Part shown: one piece after another, positions 42,079 through 51,298 of the stretch
Position numbering within the stretch: position 1 is the stretch's first letter
Layout of the letters: each line of letters begins with the position of its first letter
Source of the DNA: Phaeocystidibacter marisrubri
GTDB lineage: Bacteria; Bacteroidota; Bacteroidia; Flavobacteriales; Schleiferiaceae
Assembly: GCF_008933165.1 (NCBI RefSeq)
Contig: NZ_WBVQ01000001.1
Coordinates: 682,001 to 746,000 of the forward strand
Direction of reading: 5' to 3'
DNA: 64,000 bases
Notes under the pieces: generated by a model
Seen by the model: the letters and a program-made list of their open reading frames with translations, nothing else
What the model was told of the DNA's origin: nothing
The model's database searches: none
Translations under genes and position numbers: made by a program

Positions 42079-43164
42079 ATGAAAAAACTCACTCGCGTAG
42101 GATTGCTCCTCCTTCTTCTTCTTGGTGTGGTATATACCATGTGGTATTTATATGATAAGTCTCAAGAAGATCCCATTGTATATGAAACTGAAGCCGTTGA
42201 CTTTGGCAACATCGTTCAAAAGACGGTAGCAACAGGTAAGGTGGTTCCCCGTGAAGAAATTGATATCAAACCTCAAGTTTCAGGAATTATCGATGAGCTC
42301 TTTGTTGAACCTGGAGATCACGTCGGGAAGAATGATTTAATTGCCAAAGTTCAGGTGATTCCAGACATGGTTTCATTGAATAATGCTGAGAATAGAGTGA
42401 ATGTAGCTCAGCTAAATTTCGACCAAGCGAAAAGAGATTTTGATCGTCAGCAACGCCTGCACGAACAAAAGGTCGTTTCGGATCAAGCATTTCAAAGCTC
42501 TCAGTTGCAATTCCAAAATGCACAGGCGGAGTTGGAAGCTGCAAAGGATAACCTCCAAATCATTCGTGAAGGTGCTACACAAAAGTCTGGTAGCTCGTCA
42601 CTTACCTTAATTCGCAGTACTGTTGAAGGAATGGTGCTGGCAGTTCCCATCAAGAAAGGAAATCAAGTCATCGAATCGAATACGTTCAACGATGGTACTA
42701 CCGTAGCCACAGTAGCTGATATGAACGATATGATCTTTGAAGGTTTTATCGATGAATCAGAGGTGGGAAAACTAAGCACAGGAATGGACTTGGTGATTTC
42801 CGTAGGAGCCATTCAGAATGAGACTTTCTCCGCTAAACTGAAGTACATCGCTCCAAAAGGAACGGAAGAGAACGGCGCTATTCAATTTGAGATTAAAGCC
42901 GACGTTTCACTGGATACCTCTCAGTTTATTCGAGCGGGTTATTCAGCCAATGCCGATATTGTTTTGTCTAGCCGTGATAGCGTGATGCGTTTAGATGAAA
43001 AACTCCTTCAATTTGATGGTGATCAGCCTTTCGTGGAAGTAAAGGTGGGCGATCAAAGCTTTGAGAGAAGAGACGTAGAGCTCGGATTGAGCGACGGTCT
43101 TAAAGTGGAAGTGCTTTCAGGGCTTACGGCCGAAGATCAAATCAAAGTCTGGAATATCCGCTAA
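42079..43164 (+). CDS. efflux periplasmic adaptor (HlyD/RND or MacA type)
   Basis: 361 residues. An N-terminal membrane anchor (LLLLLLGVVYTMWYLY), then lipoyl-like half VVPREEIDIKPQVSGIIDEL with FVEPGDHVGKNDLIAKV, a coiled-coil hairpin (about 100-160, NVAQLNFDQAKRDFDRQQRL and ENAQAELEAAKDN-like FQNAQAELEAAKDNLQIIRE), and the returning half STVEGMVLAVPIKKGNQV. It would connect an inner-membrane ABC or RND pump to an outer-membrane channel. No pump gene follows; the next gene is convergent, so it is an orphan here. Confidence 0.92.
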   Translation: MKKLTRVGLLLLLLLGVVYTMWYLYDKSQEDPIVYETEAVDFGNIVQKTVATGKVVPREEIDIKPQVSGIIDELFVEPGDHVGKNDLIAKVQVIPDMVSLNNAENRVNVAQLNFDQAKRDFDRQQRLHEQKVVSDQAFQSSQLQFQNAQAELEAAKDNLQIIREGATQKSGSSSLTLIRSTVEGMVLAVPIKKGNQVIESNTFNDGTTVATVADMNDMIFEGFIDESEVGKLSTGMDLVISVGAIQNETFSAKLKYIAPKGTEENGAIQFEIKADVSLDTSQFIRAGYSANADIVLSSRDSVMRLDEKLLQFDGDQPFVEVKVGDQSFERRDVELGLSDGLKVEVLSGLTAEDQIKVWNIR

Positions 43165-44054
43165 GCTTTATCCGACCAAGGATGAAGGTCCATTGCCTCT
43201 CTGAGTTGCGTATCGTTCAAATGCGTGTAGATTTCCGTAGTGGTGATCGATTCGTGTCCTAATAGTTGCTGAACCACCCGAAGGTCAGCGCCATTGTTGA
43301 CGAGTGCTGTTGCAAAGGAATGTCGGAAGGTATGCGGACCAATGGATTTTCGAATTCCTGCTTTTTCAGCTGTATTCTTAATCATGGTGAAAACGGTACT
43401 CCGCGCCATTCGCTTGCCTCGTTTGGAGAGGAAAACGATGTCTTCTTCACCTTTTTGTATATCCACATGATTGCGGATTTGGTGAATGTAGAGTTTTAGT
43501 GCTTTCAGTGCAATGGCGTGAATGGGGACGAGCCTTTCCTTATCGCCTTTTCCTATGATGCGTAAAAATCCGCGATCGGCGTGAATGTCGGTGAGTCGTA
43601 GTTGAATGAGCTCGCTGACACGCAGTCCGCTAGCGTACAGAACTTCTAAAATGGCTCTATTTCGTTCGCCTTCATCTGTAGAACGGTCAATGGCATGAAT
43701 CATTTGAAGTACCTCACCGTGGGAGAGATAATCGGGTAACTTCTGTCCAATTCTCGGAGCCTCCAGTAATTCTGTGGGATCAGAAGTGATGGATTCATCG
43801 TAGAGCAAGAATCGGAAAAAGGCCTTGACGCTGGTGATGAGTCGAGCTTGAGATCGAGGTGACAAGTTCTTCAGTGTTTTCAAAAACTCCCGAAGCTGTT
43901 CCAGTTGAATGGATGAAACCGATATGCCACCTTCAATAGCCCATTTGGAGAGTTTGGCGATATCCTTCGAATAGGCATCTAAAGTGTTGGCACTGAGTCC
44001 TCGTTCGAGTTTCAAGTACCGGAAAAAATCTTTCTCTGCTCGTTCCCAAGTCAT
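43161..44054 (-). CDS. xerD: tyrosine recombinase XerD
   Basis: 297 residues from ATG at 44054, the normal length; a longer frame upstream would run into aroQ. The SAM-like N-domain (ERAEKDFFRYLKLERGLSAN) and catalytic domain with ASGLRVSELIQLRL (Arg I), GKGDKERLVPIH (Lys), GPHTFRHSFATALVNNGADL (His-x-x-Arg), LLGHESITTTEIYTHLND (His and the nucleophile Tyr) are all present. It resolves chromosome dimers at dif with XerC. It overlaps the end of the adaptor gene by four bases and is divergent from aroQ (45 bp). Confidence 0.95.
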   Translation of the reverse strand: MTWERAEKDFFRYLKLERGLSANTLDAYSKDIAKLSKWAIEGGISVSSIQLEQLREFLKTLKNLSPRSQARLITSVKAFFRFLLYDESITSDPTELLEAPRIGQKLPDYLSHGEVLQMIHAIDRSTDEGERNRAILEVLYASGLRVSELIQLRLTDIHADRGFLRIIGKGDKERLVPIHAIALKALKLYIHQIRNHVDIQKGEEDIVFLSKRGKRMARSTVFTMIKNTAEKAGIRKSIGPHTFRHSFATALVNNGADLRVVQQLLGHESITTTEIYTHLNDTQLREAMDLHPWSDKA

Positions 44055-44099
44055 GATACCAAGATAGGAAGCTGTATCTTTGATAGACAATCCCAAGTC

Positions 44100-44528
44100 A
44101 TGAAAATCCAAATAATTAATGGTCCCAATTTGAATCTCTTGGGACGTCGTGAGCCTGAAATTTATGGTAACGAAAACTTTATCACCTACTTGGAACGCCT
44201 GCGCATGGAGTTCCCCAAGGTGGATTTGAGCTACTTTCAAAGCAATTCGGAAGGTGAACTGGTCACCCAAATACAAATGGCAGGCTTTGATGCAGATTAC
44301 ATTATTCTCAATGCAGCCGGCTACAGCCACACTTCCATCGCACTCGCCGATGCCATTTCTTTAGTTCCTGCCCCGGTTATTGAAGTCCACATTAGCAATG
44401 TGTTTGCTCGAGAGGAGTTTCGAAAGAATTTGATGACTGCGACCAAGTGTATGGCCAGCATTACGGGCTTTGGACTAGATGGTTATGCCTTAGCTATTTC
44501 GGCTTGCCTTAGGAAAGGTAAAGGCTGA
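44100..44528 (+). CDS. aroQ: type II 3-dehydroquinate dehydratase
   Basis: 142 residues, typical length. It dehydrates 3-dehydroquinate in the shikimate pathway as a dodecamer. Seen: IQIINGPNLNLLGRREPEIYG with the catalytic Asn and Tyr, SNSEGELVTQIQ, IILNAAGYSHTSIALADA and PVIEVHISNVFAREEFR. Divergent from xerD. The 3' end overlaps the convergent glycosyltransferase gene by 39 bases. Confidence 0.97.
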   Translation: MKIQIINGPNLNLLGRREPEIYGNENFITYLERLRMEFPKVDLSYFQSNSEGELVTQIQMAGFDADYIILNAAGYSHTSIALADAISLVPAPVIEVHISNVFAREEFRKNLMTATKCMASITGFGLDGYALAISACLRKGKG

Positions 44529-45530
44529 TTTCGTCAGTTTGTCGAACGACTTCATACCGCCCAAGAAAACTTGTCGAACGATGCTTTGACGATACACTCC
44601 TGTGAGTGGCCATGGGAACTCGCCAGAGCGTCTCTTTACAATCTTACCATATCTGCCGTAAAAGTGAAAATGCGCCTTTACAATGGCCAGTGTATGTGGA
44701 ATTTGTCCTTTCAAGGCAAACTGGATTCCTGCCACACCATCTAAGATGAGTCGGGCTAAAATGACACTGAGAATCTTACGCTGAGGCAAATTCTTTGTAA
44801 GTAGGATGAGGTTATTGCGAAAGTTCAAGTAGGTTTTTTGGGTGGATTGACTAGAAAGAGTTCCGCCTCCTAAGTGATACACTTCACTTGCGGGTTCTAC
44901 CCAACACGAATAGCCGTTTCGTTGCATGCGCCAGCAGAGATCGATTTCCTCCATGTGCGCAAAGAACTGTGGATCTAGCTCACCCGCCTTGTGGTAAGCC
45001 TCAGCGCGAACGGCTAAGCAGGCACCGGTTGACCAAAACACGGGCATGGCGTCGTTGTACTGACCTTTGTCTTCTTCCGTGAAATAGAAAATTCTACCTC
45101 TGCAGAACGGGTACCCCAGTTGGTCAATGAACCCTCCAGCCGCTCCTGCGTATTCAAATTTAGACGGCTCGTTCAGCGAGAGAATTTTAGGTTGAATTGC
45201 ACCTATTTGTTCATCAGATGCGAAGCGATCTAGAATGGGTTGAAGCCAGTTTTTGGTTACCTCTACATCCGAGTTGAGCAAAACCACATATTCGTGTTCA
45301 ATTTGCTTCATGCCTTCGTTGTAGCCTCCCGCGTATCCTGAATTCGATTCAAGAGCAATAATGCGAACATCGGGATGGTGCGACTTCAGCCATTCAATAG
45401 AGTCATCCGTACTGCCATTGTCGATAACAATGACATCACCTTGATCACTATGTTGGAGTACACTGGGCAGAAAACGTTCAAGCAGGGGGCGTCCATTCCA
45501 ATTCAGAATGGCTACGGCAATTGACTTCAT
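44490..45530 (-). CDS. family 2 glycosyltransferase (rhamnosyltransferase-like)
   Basis: 346 residues. GT-A domain: IAVAILNWNGRPLLERFLPS, DNGSTDDSIEWL, NSGYAGGYNEGM, VVLLNSDVEVTKNWLQPIL, STGACLAVRAEAYHKAGELD and EEIDLCWRMQRNGYSC. This is the WbbL-like group that adds deoxysugars to surface glycans. Cytosolic face, no clear transmembrane segment. It starts 10 bp from the GWxTD gene upstream and may share its message. Confidence 0.93.
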   Translation of the reverse strand: MKSIAVAILNWNGRPLLERFLPSVLQHSDQGDVIVIDNGSTDDSIEWLKSHHPDVRIIALESNSGYAGGYNEGMKQIEHEYVVLLNSDVEVTKNWLQPILDRFASDEQIGAIQPKILSLNEPSKFEYAGAAGGFIDQLGYPFCRGRIFYFTEEDKGQYNDAMPVFWSTGACLAVRAEAYHKAGELDPQFFAHMEEIDLCWRMQRNGYSCWVEPASEVYHLGGGTLSSQSTQKTYLNFRNNLILLTKNLPQRKILSVILARLILDGVAGIQFALKGQIPHTLAIVKAHFHFYGRYGKIVKRRSGEFPWPLTGVYRQSIVRQVFLGGMKSFDKLTKSAFTFPKASRNS

Positions 45531-45539
45531 TCGTGGTCT

Positions 45540-47021
45540 TTATCTACGTTCATAACCAGAAGAAGTACTTCCGTTCATGATGCTGTTGTTGTTCAATCGC
45601 GTTCCAAATGGATCGCTGTTCGTGTTGCTGGATCTACCGTCAATTCCCGGAGGAGTACCCACACGGTTCACTTGATACTTCCATTGAGGATTGTAGTTCT
45701 CGCCGTTGGCATCAGAGTGTTCTAGACGGAAATTATTTCCCGCAACATCGCGATTGACAAAAATAAAGACCTTATTCACTTGACTCGGCCTATTTGGAGC
45801 CAACAATCGATCATAGCGCCAAATTTCCCATGGATAGGTGGCGTTGTCGAAGTTGCTCGACTCTGTATTGCTCGGTTCCCCGTATTGCATCCACACTCTT
45901 CCGCGGTCGGTTAAGTACCCCGGACGATTTCCCATTCCAAATCGTTCATCGGCTTCGGCAATGCGCTCCATATATTGGTTGAATGCCGCTGCAGGGTTCG
46001 TAGGACTCTGACGGTTCCAAAACGCATCTACATACTTGTGAAGTTGCGTGGAATCCCCGTCTTTCACGAGACCTCTCGCTTGTATAATTTGATGGTCTGT
46101 TGAAATCGGGTGGAGACAATCAACCATACGCTTTAAGTCTTCAAGCGAAGTGTTGGGAGGAATAAATGAGATATAATCAGGAGGAAGCTCTAATTCCATA
46201 TTGGTATTCACTCTCGTGTTATATCGACCAAACTTCACAGAGTCGGAGGCGATCACTACACCTTCTCGATTCTTAATCCAAAGCTTGGCAAAATAACTTC
46301 CTGTAGGCAATTCCCTGATGTCATATCGAACGGCGAGGGGGGTAAGTGGAGCGGCCGACTTTCGGAATACTCGTTCGGAGTTAGAAACCGTTCTGCCAGA
46401 GTTTGCTTCAATAAAGGAGGTGTAAACAGCTACGGCATCTTCATCTTTCGGTTGATAGATTTCAGAATAGAGTTGAATCAACGTGTCTTCAGTAGGGAAG
46501 TAGGAAACACCTTCAAGAGATTTTGGATACACCGGAATTCCGTAGCGATTCCAGGCAGGGGAAGGTGCCAAAGGCAAGGTGAGCTGTAACTTGGAGAGCA
46601 TGAAAGCTTTTGGCCCTACGATCTCGATGGAATCTTTTAGGACTTTATAGTATTGTCCATAGATATCCGACAATTTCAGCTCGATTTGCCATTTACCGTC
46701 TGGAATAGCCAATTTCATGAGATGAACAATTTCAAAAGAATTGTTCGTGTCTACGAGGGCAGGAGAGAGAACTTGTTCTGATTTTTCGGCAATCGTCTCG
46801 TCTCCATCCTTAATATGAATGTCAATTTGAATTCCCGAATGAAACTTGGAATCGATCGGTTCAAACCGAAGAGTGGAAGGGTCTGAGAAGACATACAGCT
46901 CGATATATGGCCCTGATGCAGGGTGCCAATACTGACTCATGAACACTTCTATAGACGGCAACTTCGCGAGGGAGGAAACCGAAAAGAGAAGAAAGAAGAT
47001 CGTGTAAACAGAATTTCTCAT
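45540..47021 (-). CDS. GWxTD-domain exported protein
   Basis: 493 residues with a signal peptide (residues 1-18, FFLLFSVSSLAK). After a beta-rich N-terminal region, the conserved module lies at about 350-430: FNQYMERIAEADERFGMGNR, then PGYLTDRGRVWMQYGEP (the GWxTD position has a Tyr in place of Trp) and PWEIWRYDR. The C-terminus is low-complexity, rich in Asn, Gly and Ser. The family is typical of Bacteroidota; its function is unknown. Confidence 0.9.
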   Translation of the reverse strand: MRNSVYTIFFLLFSVSSLAKLPSIEVFMSQYWHPASGPYIELYVFSDPSTLRFEPIDSKFHSGIQIDIHIKDGDETIAEKSEQVLSPALVDTNNSFEIVHLMKLAIPDGKWQIELKLSDIYGQYYKVLKDSIEIVGPKAFMLSKLQLTLPLAPSPAWNRYGIPVYPKSLEGVSYFPTEDTLIQLYSEIYQPKDEDAVAVYTSFIEANSGRTVSNSERVFRKSAAPLTPLAVRYDIRELPTGSYFAKLWIKNREGVVIASDSVKFGRYNTRVNTNMELELPPDYISFIPPNTSLEDLKRMVDCLHPISTDHQIIQARGLVKDGDSTQLHKYVDAFWNRQSPTNPAAAFNQYMERIAEADERFGMGNRPGYLTDRGRVWMQYGEPSNTESSNFDNATYPWEIWRYDRLLAPNRPSQVNKVFIFVNRDVAGNNFRLEHSDANGENYNPQWKYQVNRVGTPPGIDGRSSNTNSDPFGTRLNNNSIMNGSTSSGYERR

Positions 47022-47157
47022 GCTACGAATTTACGAAGAAAGGCGTGTGTAGGTTGGAGAAATCTACTGAATGTGTAGATATAACAGCATAGAGTTAACC
47101 TTCTGTTTTCATGTTTCTTATCATAAAATGACGTATTTTGAAATTAAAGCAAATTAG

Positions 47158-47661
47158 ATGAAGACTCTCTACTTGGTTCGGCATGCCAAGAGTTCTTGGC
47201 AATACGATGACATCGACGATTACGATCGACCTCTAAAGGGACGCGGAATTCGCGATGCGCATATGATCTCCCAATGGTTAGCCGATGAAATGTCCGCGCC
47301 AAGCATGTTAGTGAGTAGTCCCGCTACCCGCGCGCTTCATACGGCTATGATTTTTGCCCGAACGCTGAATTTTCCTTTTGCAGATATCAAGGTAGACGAC
47401 CGACTTTACATGGCCACTTCAGATCACTTGATATCCTTCTTACACGAACTTTCTGACGATCTAGATTCTGTGATGGTTTTTGGACACAATCCAACCATCA
47501 CAAATTTTGTGAATCGCTGTGTAGATCAGCGAGTAGACAATGTTCCAACATCAGGCGTGGTGTGTTTACACTTTGCAGAAGAACACTGGAAAGACGTACA
47601 AGATAGTGCCGAATTGCTTTACTTTGACTACCCCAAAAAGAGGAAGAAAAGCCATTCATGA
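47158..47661 (+). CDS. sixA: SixA-type histidine phosphatase
   Basis: 167 residues. The RHG motif LVRHAKSSWQYDD is at the N-terminus, followed by DRPLKGRGIRDAH, VSSPATRALHTA and VMVFGHNPTITNFVN (second catalytic His). The family removes phosphate from phosphohistidine. It overlaps ppk1 by four bases, which suggests a role linked to polyphosphate kinase, an enzyme that works through a phosphohistidine (inference). Confidence 0.92.
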   Translation: MKTLYLVRHAKSSWQYDDIDDYDRPLKGRGIRDAHMISQWLADEMSAPSMLVSSPATRALHTAMIFARTLNFPFADIKVDDRLYMATSDHLISFLHELSDDLDSVMVFGHNPTITNFVNRCVDQRVDNVPTSGVVCLHFAEEHWKDVQDSAELLYFDYPKKRKKSHS

Positions 47662-49730
47662 AAGAGAGAGAACGCTATGTCAATCGCGACTTATCCTGGT
47701 TGCGATTCAATGCTCGTGTATTACAAGAAGCCGCCGATTCTTCGGTACCCCTGATTGAACGAATTCGATTTTTAGGGATTTTTTCCAACAACTTGGATGA
47801 ATTCTTTCGTGTTAGATATGCATCGGTAAAGCGGATGCACGCCCTAAAAGGGAAGAAAGTAAAAGCTCAATTGGGAGGTTGGTCGCCGAACAAGTTGTTG
47901 AAGGCTATGACCGACGAGGTGATTTCTCAACAAAGAGAAGCAACGCGCATTTATGACGAATTGATTCTAGAACTCAAGTCGGAAGGCGTTGAGATTATCA
48001 ACGAGCAGAATCTTACGCATTCTCAGCAAATGTTTGTGCGGAAGTACTACGTTGAAAAAGTGAGTCCTTCTGTTTTCATCCTCCTGCTCAACGATAGAAG
48101 AGAGTTTCCAGAACTGCGAGATAAGAGCATCTACTTGGCTATTAAGCTCATTCAAGATGCCGATCCCAACAATCCAGTCTATTCTTTAATTGAGGTTCCT
48201 TCTGAATTGATTGGGCGATTTGTGATTTTGCCAAAATACGGCAAACATTACATCATGTATCTCGATGATTTGATTCGGTTTAACCTCAAGTACGCCTTCT
48301 TCATTTATCCGTTCGACCGCATTGAGGCACATACCATCAAGATCACTCGTGATGCGGAACTCGACCTGGATAACGACGTGTCGAAGAGCTTCTTAGAAAA
48401 GATCGAAAAAGGACTCAAAGCACGAAAAATAGGCGATCCCGTTCGTTTTGTTTACGATAAAGAGCTTCCCAAAGACTACCTCCATTACTTCAAGGGTAAG
48501 ATGGAATTGGACAGTTTCGACAGTTTGATTTCAGGAGGTAGATACCACAACAAAAAAGACCTGATGAAATTCCCAAATGTGGGAAGAAAGGACTTGGAAT
48601 ACGACAAGTTGGAGCCGATGTATCATCCCGACCTAGACTTGGAACGATCCATTCTAGGTGTTGTAAAAGAGAAGGATGTATTGATTTTCCTTCCATACCA
48701 TACTTTTAGTTACGTGATTCGCTTCTTGCGAGAAGCAGCGATCGACCCGCTGGTTGAGCAAATTCAAATTACGCTCTATCGCTTGGCAGACGAGAGTCGG
48801 GTGATTTCTGCCCTCATCAATGCCGCTAAGAACGGTAAGCAAGTTACCGTGGTGATTGAATTGCAAGCGCGATTTGATGAAGAGGCGAACATTTATTGGA
48901 CAGAAAAGCTCAGGGCAGAAGGGGTAAATGTGATTAGCGGAGTGCCTGGCTTGAAAGTGCACAGCAAGGTTACACTAGTCCAACGTCGTGAGGGTAAGAA
49001 GCTCGTCGATTATACCATCATTGGCACAGGAAACTATCACGAAGGAACTGCGAAGCTCTACACTGATTATCACTTGATGACTTCTGATACGCGAATTACA
49101 AAGGAGATTCGCCAGATCTTTGAATTCATCCGAGCCAATTATCTCCAGTTTACTTACGACCACTTGATTGTAAGTCCGCATTCAACCCGTCAGCGCTTCT
49201 TAGAGTTAATTGACCAGGAGATAGAGAATGCCAAAGCGGGAAAACAGGCTTCCATGTTCTTGAAGATGAATAGCTTGTCTGATTACGATATGGTAGATAA
49301 GCTTTATGAAGCCAGCAACGCAGGAGTGAAAATCCGACTGATTATTCGCGGTATTTGTTGCTTGATTCCTGGAGTTCCGGGCTTGAGTGAAAATATTGAA
49401 GCCATCAGTGTAATCGACAGATACTTAGAACATAGCCGTGTTTACTTCTTTGAAAATGCGGGTAAACCGAAGTGTTATATTGCTTCGGCTGACTTCATGA
49501 CTCGAAATTTGGATTACCGATTAGAAGTTAGTGTTCCTATCTTTAGCCAAAGTGTGATGCGTGAAATTCGCGATCACATGGAGATTATTTGGAAAGACAA
49601 TGTGAAATCTCGAATTCACAACGCAGAACAAGACAATACCTACCGCAAGATACCTGGACCCCGCATACGTTCTCAAATGGCCATGGCCGAATACGTTGCA
49701 AACCAGCTGAAGCGAGGAGGGAGGAAATAG
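47658..49730 (+). CDS. ppk1: polyphosphate kinase 1
   Basis: 690 residues, usual length. It makes polyphosphate from ATP through a phosphohistidine. Seen: YVNRDLSWLRFNARVLQEA, the domain-two segments FSNNLDEFFRVRYASVK, the active-site GLKVHSKVTLVQR (His near 435), NYHEGTAKLYTDYHLMTS, and the second catalytic His region FENAGKPKCYIASADFMTRN. All four Ppk domains appear present. It lies between sixA (overlap) and ppx (6-bp gap). Confidence 0.97.
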   Translation: MKERERYVNRDLSWLRFNARVLQEAADSSVPLIERIRFLGIFSNNLDEFFRVRYASVKRMHALKGKKVKAQLGGWSPNKLLKAMTDEVISQQREATRIYDELILELKSEGVEIINEQNLTHSQQMFVRKYYVEKVSPSVFILLLNDRREFPELRDKSIYLAIKLIQDADPNNPVYSLIEVPSELIGRFVILPKYGKHYIMYLDDLIRFNLKYAFFIYPFDRIEAHTIKITRDAELDLDNDVSKSFLEKIEKGLKARKIGDPVRFVYDKELPKDYLHYFKGKMELDSFDSLISGGRYHNKKDLMKFPNVGRKDLEYDKLEPMYHPDLDLERSILGVVKEKDVLIFLPYHTFSYVIRFLREAAIDPLVEQIQITLYRLADESRVISALINAAKNGKQVTVVIELQARFDEEANIYWTEKLRAEGVNVISGVPGLKVHSKVTLVQRREGKKLVDYTIIGTGNYHEGTAKLYTDYHLMTSDTRITKEIRQIFEFIRANYLQFTYDHLIVSPHSTRQRFLELIDQEIENAKAGKQASMFLKMNSLSDYDMVDKLYEASNAGVKIRLIIRGICCLIPGVPGLSENIEAISVIDRYLEHSRVYFFENAGKPKCYIASADFMTRNLDYRLEVSVPIFSQSVMREIRDHMEIIWKDNVKSRIHNAEQDNTYRKIPGPRIRSQMAMAEYVANQLKRGGRK

Positions 49731-49736
49731 GAGATT

Positions 49737-50648
49737 ATGAAGCTGAAGAAGCTCGGTGCAATTGACATTGGATCAAACTCTGTTCGATTGCTGATTACGA
49801 ACGTCATTCACGAACCTACGAAGGGATATACGTATTACAAGAAATCTAGCATGATCCGATTGCCGATTCGCTTGGGTGCCGATTCCTTTATGAAGGGAAA
49901 AATCACACGTTCTAATCGCCAGCGAATGTTGGAAGGCATGAAGGCCTATGAATCGATTATGAAAGTTCATGGAGTGGAGGACTATCGCGCCTGCGCTACC
50001 AGTGCCATGCGCGAAGCAGTGAACGGACAGAAATTGGTGAAGAAGATTAAGAAGGCCACGGGAATCAACATCGAAATTATTGATGGAGAGGAAGAGGCTC
50101 GACTCATATTTGAATCCAAATTGTTTGACCGTGTTCAACCCGCTGAATCCCGATTTCTTTATATCGACGTAGGGGGTGGATCAACAGAGCTCACCTTACT
50201 AGAAGGAGGAGATATCGTCACTTCTCGTAGTTTCAAAGTGGGTACAGTTCGACTCCTCAATCAAATGGACACGGCTTCAGAATGGGTTGAGATGAAAACG
50301 TGGATTGAACAAAATGTTACACCTGGTAGCGATTTGGCCATGATAGGTTCGGGTGGTAACATCAACAAACTTCACAAGATGAGCGGTAAGAAGATCAATG
50401 AACCGCTCACGATGCGTTATTTAAATGCTCAGGCTAAAATCCTTTCTGCTCTTACTCGAGATGAGAAAGTAACCGAGTTGGGCTTGAACTTCGACCGAGC
50501 TGATGTAATCGAACCAGCATTGAGCATTTACAAGAGTGCCATGCAATGGGCACACTCGCGTCACATGTACGTTCCCAAGATAGGTGTGAGTGACGGTATT
50601 GTGAGAGATCTCTATCACCGCAAGTACAAGGACGAGCTGGAGGGGTGA
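49737..50648 (+). CDS. ppx: exopolyphosphatase/guanosine pentaphosphate phosphatase family
   Basis: 303 residues, the short Ppx/GppA form. Actin-like ATPase fold: KKLGAIDIGSNSVRLLI, RACATSAMREAVNG, EIIDGEEEARLIF, IDVGGGSTELTLLEGG and GSGGNINKLHKM. It degrades polyphosphate from the ends, or removes the gamma-phosphate of pppGpp. As part of sixA-ppk1-ppx it provides the breakdown arm next to the synthase, a common arrangement. Confidence 0.93.
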   Translation: MKLKKLGAIDIGSNSVRLLITNVIHEPTKGYTYYKKSSMIRLPIRLGADSFMKGKITRSNRQRMLEGMKAYESIMKVHGVEDYRACATSAMREAVNGQKLVKKIKKATGINIEIIDGEEEARLIFESKLFDRVQPAESRFLYIDVGGGSTELTLLEGGDIVTSRSFKVGTVRLLNQMDTASEWVEMKTWIEQNVTPGSDLAMIGSGGNINKLHKMSGKKINEPLTMRYLNAQAKILSALTRDEKVTELGLNFDRADVIEPALSIYKSAMQWAHSRHMYVPKIGVSDGIVRDLYHRKYKDELEG

Positions 50649-50694
50649 TAGATGGAAATTATGAGGAGGTAATTTTTCTCGATTGATTCCATTG

Positions 50695-50702
50695 TACTTT
50701 TG
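50695..50702 (+). promoter_or_regulatory. -7 box of thioredoxin-DUF6952 operon
   Basis: TACTTTTG (TAnnTTTG), 25 nt before the ATG at 50728. The -33 region is T-rich but no exact TTTG at 19 bp. Confidence 0.45.
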
Positions 50703-50727
50703 TCGTGCATAACAAACAAAGCGACCA

Positions 50728-51048
50728 ATGGTACATCCAGTAGACGATACAACTTTCGAATCTAAAATTAATGAGGGCGGCATTGTTGCTGTGAAATACT
50801 ACGCCGATTGGTGTGGTTCATGTAAGCTCTTTGCTCCTAAATTTCGCCGCATTTCTGATGAAGATGAAATGAGCGATGTAACCTTCTTGGATGTCAATGC
50901 TGAGGTAAGTGAAAAGGCTCGTAAGCTTGCAGGCGTTGACAATCTGCCTTTCCTAGCCGTATTCAAAGACGGAGAACTTGTAGAAGGAAGCGCTACAAGC
51001 AAAGAAGAGTATCTCAGAAAAATGATTGAAAAAGCGAAGAACGCATGA
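50728..51048 (+). CDS. thioredoxin-family protein
   Basis: 106 residues, a single thioredoxin domain with an unusual active site CGSC in VKYYADWCGSCKLFAPKF (typical thioredoxin has CGPC). The cis-proline is in GVDNLPFLAVF. Cytosolic, no signal peptide. It overlaps DUF6952 by four bases (ATGA). In related genomes this pair often travels with a peroxiredoxin (from memory); here the 2-Cys peroxiredoxin is 5.5 kb away. Confidence 0.92.
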   Translation: MVHPVDDTTFESKINEGGIVAVKYYADWCGSCKLFAPKFRRISDEDEMSDVTFLDVNAEVSEKARKLAGVDNLPFLAVFKDGELVEGSATSKEEYLRKMIEKAKNA

Positions 51049-51284
51049 AAGTTCCTGTGATTCGCAATCTCGTTAAGACGTATTCTATTGAAGAACTGCG
51101 TGCAGCAGAGAATGCTCTGCTTGAAGAACAACCACTTGCTATAGAGGTAGGTGGAGACGATGAGGGTGAGCAGTTGACTCACATCATCGGAGCCTTGGAG
51201 ATTTTAGAGAATATTCAAAAAGGCATGAAAGAAGGAGAAGCATTGCGTGCATTTACTTCACGTGTGCGGAATTCTATCAGTTAG
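51045..51284 (+). CDS. DUF6952 small protein
   Basis: 79 residues, conserved in Bacteroidota and, as far as I recall, always next to a thioredoxin gene. Seen: VPVIRNLVKTYSIEELRAAE, GDDEGEQLTHIIGALEILEN and ALRAFTSRVRNSIS. There are no cysteines, so it is not itself a redox protein; it may be a regulator or a partner. It overlaps the thioredoxin gene by four bases. Confidence 0.88.
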   Translation: MKVPVIRNLVKTYSIEELRAAENALLEEQPLAIEVGGDDEGEQLTHIIGALEILENIQKGMKEGEALRAFTSRVRNSIS

Positions 51285-51298
51285 GGGTTATTCGATGA

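Noticed and set aside
44055-44330. Extended N-terminus of XerD
   Set aside because: XerD has normal length from ATG 44054; the extension is antisense to aroQ.
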